Source: Austropuccinia psidii (taxonomy: Eukaryota; Basidiomycota; Pucciniomycetes; Pucciniales; Sphaerophragmiaceae). Taken from it: a stretch of 64,000 nt of DNA. The translations under genes were made by a program, and so were the position numbers. This document shows, one piece after another, positions 59,353 to 64,000 of the stretch. Where the stretch lies: contig JALGQZ010000009.1 in the NCBI GenBank assembly GCA_023105745.1, forward strand, positions 43,615,967 through 43,679,966. The letters are read 5' to 3'. Below the pieces are notes generated by a model. That model saw only the letters and a list, made by a program, of their open reading frames with translations, ran no database searches and was not told the origin of the DNA. Position 1 is the first letter of the stretch. The number at the start of each line of letters is the position of its first letter.

Positions 59353-60682
59353 TCAAGAAGGGACTCAGAAAAAGTATGTTGATCAAGGCCATTTATATCA
59401 GAATCCTGGGTGATTTTTACCCCCAGAATTAGATCTTCTGAATTTAAGTCTTTGGTTTTAAGCTTGAGAGAAATTTTATTTTTGAACTCTGCCATCTATT
59501 TTTCAAAGACATTTATTTTTCTGAAATGAAGATATAGCCATATTGGATTGCCTCCTTTCCTGTGAAAATCACACAAAAAAACACAAGATTCAAAGGAAAA
59601 ATTTATCAACAATCCTTTCAAACACTGGAACCAGGCTGGAGGTACTTTTTATAGTGCTTATATGGCCTTTTAAACTTCAGGAAAACTTCCCTTATTTTAA
59701 TTCCAGCTTTTGAGGCATGTAAAGAATAAACCTCCTCTGACATAAGTGATTTTAAGGATGTAATTTTAATATAGATATGGTAAAAATTAAAACTCTCTGC
59801 TTCAGAAAATGTAATTAGTGGTTTTGACAAGTTGAGACAAACAGTCAATGCATATGTCTTCCCAAAATCAATCCCTGGTGTCTTAGTACATCCCTGAGAA
59901 AAAACATGGGAGTTATACTCAATTATATTGTTACTATGATTATTTTTCATTTTGAAAACCAACATGGTTTCCACAAGCTTTAAGTTCTCTTGTCATTACA
60001 TAACATGTCACACTTGCATTTTGTGCATTGAACTGAGTTCTTTGTCAATGTCTTCCAGAGGAGTTCTCTATCAGGTAATCTCAAAGCTCCCCCATAAGCT
60101 CAGGCGTTTGTTCTTCCAAGGATAGAAAAAGCTTTATTTTCTTGGGTGAGGTAGTATTTTCAAACCAATTCTTTCTGACGAAACTATGGTAGGCTGTTGA
60201 GGTCCAATGGCCCTAATGCAAGAGGTCGTTGCTGGAGAAATTACTTCATTAGTAGGCAAGGAACCTTCCTCATCCACATGGACTTCATTTACCATGTCTT
60301 ATGTAGAAGTTCTACACAAGCTATTTGGCTGGACTTCATCTACCATGGCTGAAAATTTTATGCTTTTTATTTGATCTTAATCAAGAAATACTTCATCTAT
60401 TTTTTTTCAAGTCATAAATATCAAGTAAACTACTCTCAACTACTCCCATCAGTCAAGGTAGCTTGTTCTTGTTGAACATCACATGCTTTTCAATTACTTT
60501 TACATCAGATAATTTCCAAATACAGTAGGAATTATTTTCATTTTCATAACCCAACAGGTTTCCCTCAGTTCCTTCTGGCCCCATTTTCCAGGTATGGTGA
60601 TTCCGAGAAAGGCCTCAACATCTCTTATTTGAGGTTTTTTATGAGTCCAGAGTGAGTATAGTGAGCTGTCCACTATAGAGGG
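59353..60682 (-). pseudogene. pol: Copia pol, integrase end, linker and RT
   Basis: Minus strand: integrase C-terminus (LYSLWTHKKPQIRDVEAF, about 60665-60610), an unrecognisable linker, then the RT from about 59990: GIDFGKTYA (59885-59860), NFYHIYIKITSL, MSEEVYSLHAS (59730-59700), WLYLH-FRK where the catalytic VDD of copia RT is destroyed (near 59530), and LILGVKITQDSD...DQHTFSESLLD up to the solo LTR at 59353. Several stops and frame changes. Confidence 0.82.
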
Positions 60683-62590
60683 TGTAAGATTTGACTATGA
60701 AACTGATGATAATGTTACTATTAATCAACAGTAATATGTCTGTTCTTATGAAATATAATAAAAAATTATTATAACCACAATTAAATAATTATAAAATTAT
60801 TTCTTTCACTTGTTATACACTACTAGTGATTATAACAGTGAGCAAGTAATTGTCTACAAGAATCAATTACAAGAAGAATTTAATAATAAAAACTTCTTTT
60901 ATTAAAATAATAAAATTATTTTAATATATATAATTATCTTTTACAAGAATAATTATAAAGATAATTCTTGAAGAAAACTATTACTAGAGAAAAACTTTAA
61001 GAATTAAAGATAAATGACTCACTAATACTCCAAAGAACTTATTGATAGATAAAAGTAGAGAAATTTGACGTGGAATTGTGGATTTTAAGGGATCAAAAGG
61101 ATTTATAACAGTATTACAACAATATATAGTTGGATTCTATGATTTCACGTCTTTCTGGTTGATTCTAAAAGATTTAAAACACTTAAGAATAGCTGTAACT
61201 AATACTTACTTGTTGGTAATAATGATTTAATAAATTGATAAGATGATTCTTGGAAAAAACGGCAAGAGAAGGCCTCTTTTAAGTCAACAACAGCTCACAG
61301 AGGCGTGCCATGGAGCAAACTGAAAAACCAATGAGTGAGAAAACAATAAACCCTTTTGGATTATTGATTGCATCATCAGTTGTCACGTAAGATTATCATA
61401 ATTACTTAATTGATACTTTTACGTGACTACCAACCCCAATATGGTTAAGAATAAAAGGAGTAACATCTGTAAATCTTATTTTATTCTAAAATAATCATTG
61501 ATTTCTCAAAGTTATCAATGCTATTGCCAATTTCATCACAGGTTGTAATTACTGTGAATTTTTGAAGATTCAGTGTTTCACGTAGAATGGTCAAAAATGG
61601 ACTGTAAGTAAAACCTTTAATTTTACTAGTAAAACCATAATTCCTTTTGGTTGTACCATAGATAATACAGTTCTCTACTAGTCCTGAAAGTTTCAGAAAG
61701 ATTCATTAAGAATTGTATTTTTAATGAATTTTTGAAGTTTTTACCTCATTTCTACGTAGAATTGCAAATAGCAGTATTTTGCTGGTTGCTATGAGGTAAA
61801 TCAATGAATATATGTCCCAAAAGGGTTTTAATTACTGTTTTAGGGTCTAGTCATGGAAAGTCATCAAGAATTGACGTGGTTACAGGAGTCTAAGTAGCTC
61901 ATTACCTCCTTGGCATGTCAAAATAGCAGGTTATTTGCTATTTTCTTATGATTACAGTAGGTGTAACTTGGTAACCAAGTTCCCAAAGAGTTTTAGCTTA
62001 CCAATTGGGCCTAGATGAGCCATGGATCCATGCTCTGGAGCTATCCACGCCTCTGAGGCCTCAGAAGTTGGGTACCCTGGCTCTCTTTGATGTCTTTTGT
62101 CCCCCTTACTTATTTTTCACGTAAAAATAGAAAATTAAGCTTCAAGTGAGATATCCACTATGGGTTTACCAAAGGTCCATGTAAGAATACGATGATATTA
62201 AGTGCTCAAAACATGCATAACACTATTCTTAGTGTATATGTAACATGGGATTTCTCACTTTCCCATTATTTTGGCTTAAAATCAAGAAAAACAAAAAATT
62301 TCATGGATCTTTTATGTGGTATTGAAGTATTTTCCATTTTACCACCTCAAATACTTAAATTGAGCTTATTCACTCTATGGGGCTACCCTAAGTGAATTTT
62401 TGTGTAGCATCCAAATCTGGTCTTAAATCCGTGGATTTACTTACTCAATAAAAAGTTATTCATCTTTTCTGAAATTGAAAATGATGAATTTTGGATATAT
62501 GCATGACTTATGAGTTGTGCATAATTCAAAATTTCTTGTTAAGATAATTGTGGCCTATTTGGGTATGTAAAATATACCTCAAGGATCACA
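60683..62590 (-). repeat. Solo LTR in copia element, second copy of the 9983 family, TSD GAGGG
   Basis: 1,908 bases flanked by perfect GAGGG (60678-60682, 62591-62595). Same ends and sequence as the solo LTR at 9983-11909, with small indels. Direction by similarity to the B/C LTR ends. Confidence 0.92.
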
Positions 62591-63200
62591 GAGGGAGTTG
62601 GTGTTGCATTTGAAATTGAATTTTATTTACTCAAATCCTCAGCCCAAAATCAATCTGGTAAGGTTGATGATCAATAGAAACCTAATTTTCTACAAAATTT
62701 CTCTTTCAGCAGTCTCAGAAAAACCTTTTTTCTAAAGAATTTCAGGAGCCGAAAGTATGTGAGAGGATCAATATTTTTCAGCAAGGTCTTTGAAATTCTT
62801 ATATAATAATTCACTTCCCCTTTCCAATAAACACTCTTTTGATTCCTCAATCTTGTTAGTTTTTTAGAAATGATTCTACAAGAGAGATCTTATTGAAAGT
62901 ATCAGAATTTTTTTTCAGGAATTCAACTAATTTGAAGGAGTTTTCTTTGTCAAAAATATTCACAAGGTACTGACAGCCGGAGATAGAAGCAGGAACAGTT
63001 GGTCCTACCAGGTCTAAGTGAACACAGTGTAGTGGTTGGAATAATTAATAAAATTGATCTTTGAAGGGTTGTTGATGATATTTATTGATTTCAAAGACTG
63101 AACATGCTAAGGTATTAGAAGGTATGCCCATGTGATCTGGGATATCCAAACTTCCTATGCCACAATTTTGGGTCAACAAAAGCTATGAGAGAGGTTGCCA
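62591..63200 (-). pseudogene. pol: Copia integrase
   Basis: Minus strand: pre-integrase/zinc-binding part (GSLDIPDHMGIPSNT...CSVFEINKYHQQPF, about 63165-63060), then the core HLDLVGPTVPASISGCQYLVNIFD (63020-62950, with the first catalytic Asp in DLVGP), and decayed sequence including the region of the catalytic Glu near the solo LTR. Several stops and frame changes. Confidence 0.82.
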
Positions 63201-64000
63201 AAGTTTAATAAATGTGAATTAGCATATTTATCATATGTCCTTGAATAAATCCAAAGATAGAAGGATGATTGTTTTAGAATTATTCCATTTTACCAGCTCC
63301 AGAGGAAATTAAGTAACTACTTGAGTCGCCTTTAGTGACTGAAACAGTAGAGGTGTTACATAATAAAATAAAGGAATTTTCTGAATTGAAGATGTGGTGA
63401 GTCAAACCACAGTAAATAATGACTTGATGAGAGATACATTGAATGTTTTTTGATTAGTTAATGAGAGCTTTGGAGGTTGAGTGCAATTCCTTTTGTTTTG
63501 GGCCTTAACTGTGAGATTTATGCCCAAAATTGCTATTTTTGGTCGGTTGTGCTCTTCAGATTATGCTTTCCATTTGTACAGTTATAAATAACTTTGGAGA
63601 ATTTTCCTTAATCTGATACCATTGCTCAAGGTAGGTTAGCTTGAGTGGAGTTGTTGAAGTTGGTTAAGTTAATTTAGTATCTTAAACAAGTGAGTGTAAG
63701 ATTTGAGCCTTTTATGAGTTCTTCATTCAAGGTGAGGGCTTCAATGATTTGATGAGGTTTGGAGTCCAGAGAAATTGTTCCAAGCAGGGAGTAGGAAAGT
63801 AACTCATTGGAAATATTGATTCTCATGTTTTCAAGCTCCAGTCAACTTTTTCTGAAAGAATCAATGTAAATTTGAAGGTTACAGTTGTAGAAGAATCTTT
63901 TCCACTCTATCAAAATTCATCCCTTATTTACTTCCCTTTTAGAGGTATGCTTCTTCTTTATTTTGGACCAAAGGAGATTTGATTTTTCCTTAGCTTCAGA
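63201..64000 (-). pseudogene. gag: Copia gag end and protease, decayed
   Basis: Minus strand: SNELLSYSLLGTISLDSKP and ALTLNEELIKGSNL (about 63815-63700), typical of the UBN2-type copia Gag, then YNCTNGKHN (near 63570), a remnant of the zinc knuckle CTNGKHxPxC. The protease active-site region (near 63420-63380) is not readable. Many stops. The Gag start is outside the window. Confidence 0.7.

Larger units (their letters stand above)
56283..64000 (-). mobile_element. Ty1/copia retrotransposon split by two solo LTRs, 5' end outside the window
   Basis: On the minus strand, from 64000 downward: gag end, protease remnants, integrase, [solo LTR 60683-62590], integrase-RT linker and RT, [solo LTR 57706-59352], RT end, RNase H, 3' LTR. 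The order integrase before RT is diagnostic for Ty1/copia. Removing the solo LTR at 57706 joins SESLLD to YGMSE, the LLD-YGM pattern of copia RTs. The element is strongly decayed throughout. Confidence 0.88.

Overview
The window is repeat-rich fungal DNA with no host gene that I can support. It is AT-rich, has short introns, and carries Ty3/gypsy and Ty1/copia families of the kind I know from rust fungi (Pucciniales). The Gag and Pol sequences look most like families I remember from the myrtle rust Austropuccinia psidii. That species assignment is inference from memory, not a search result.

Almost every base can be assigned to a nest of retrotransposons inserted into one another. A PIF/Harbinger-like DNA transposon (minus, right end at 55598) is interrupted by gypsy element H (minus, 47686-54230). 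H is interrupted in its 3' noncoding part by gypsy element B (plus, right end 47685). B is interrupted by gypsy element A (plus, 1-8453), by a solo LTR (9983-11909, TSD TGTAG) and by gypsy element C (minus, 12400-44949, TSD ACTCC). C carries a solo LTR (35412-37296, TSD GCAC) in pol and the very large gypsy element D (plus, 12745-33405, 4-bp TSD) in its 3' LTR. D is interrupted in pol by gypsy element E (minus, 23711-28233, TSD GGAAA). B and C are one family, A and H are another, and the solo LTR at 35412 belongs to the D family.

The right part (about 56290-64000) is a Ty1/copia element on the minus strand. It is split by two solo LTRs, at 57706-59352 (TSD TCAAG) and 60683-62590 (TSD GAGGG). 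Removing each insertion rejoins the interrupted reading frame, which is the main proof of the layout.

All elements look dead. They carry stops, frameshifts and lost catalytic residues. The least damaged parts are the E gag region and the D pol, which keeps its catalytic motifs and one reading frame but has six stops.

The most unusual biology is in the 5' part of elements C and E. Both have the same predicted three-exon gene. Its second (phase 1) intron contains the Gag start codon and its last exon overlaps gag in another frame. In both, the first splice would itself create the ATG. Element D is also unusual: about 16 kb without E, with some 5.8 kb between protease and reverse transcriptase. 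That stretch holds two related ORFs around a hairpin tandem array, an antisense Ser/Pro-rich ORF, a tRNA-Glu-like sequence and a further repeat array.
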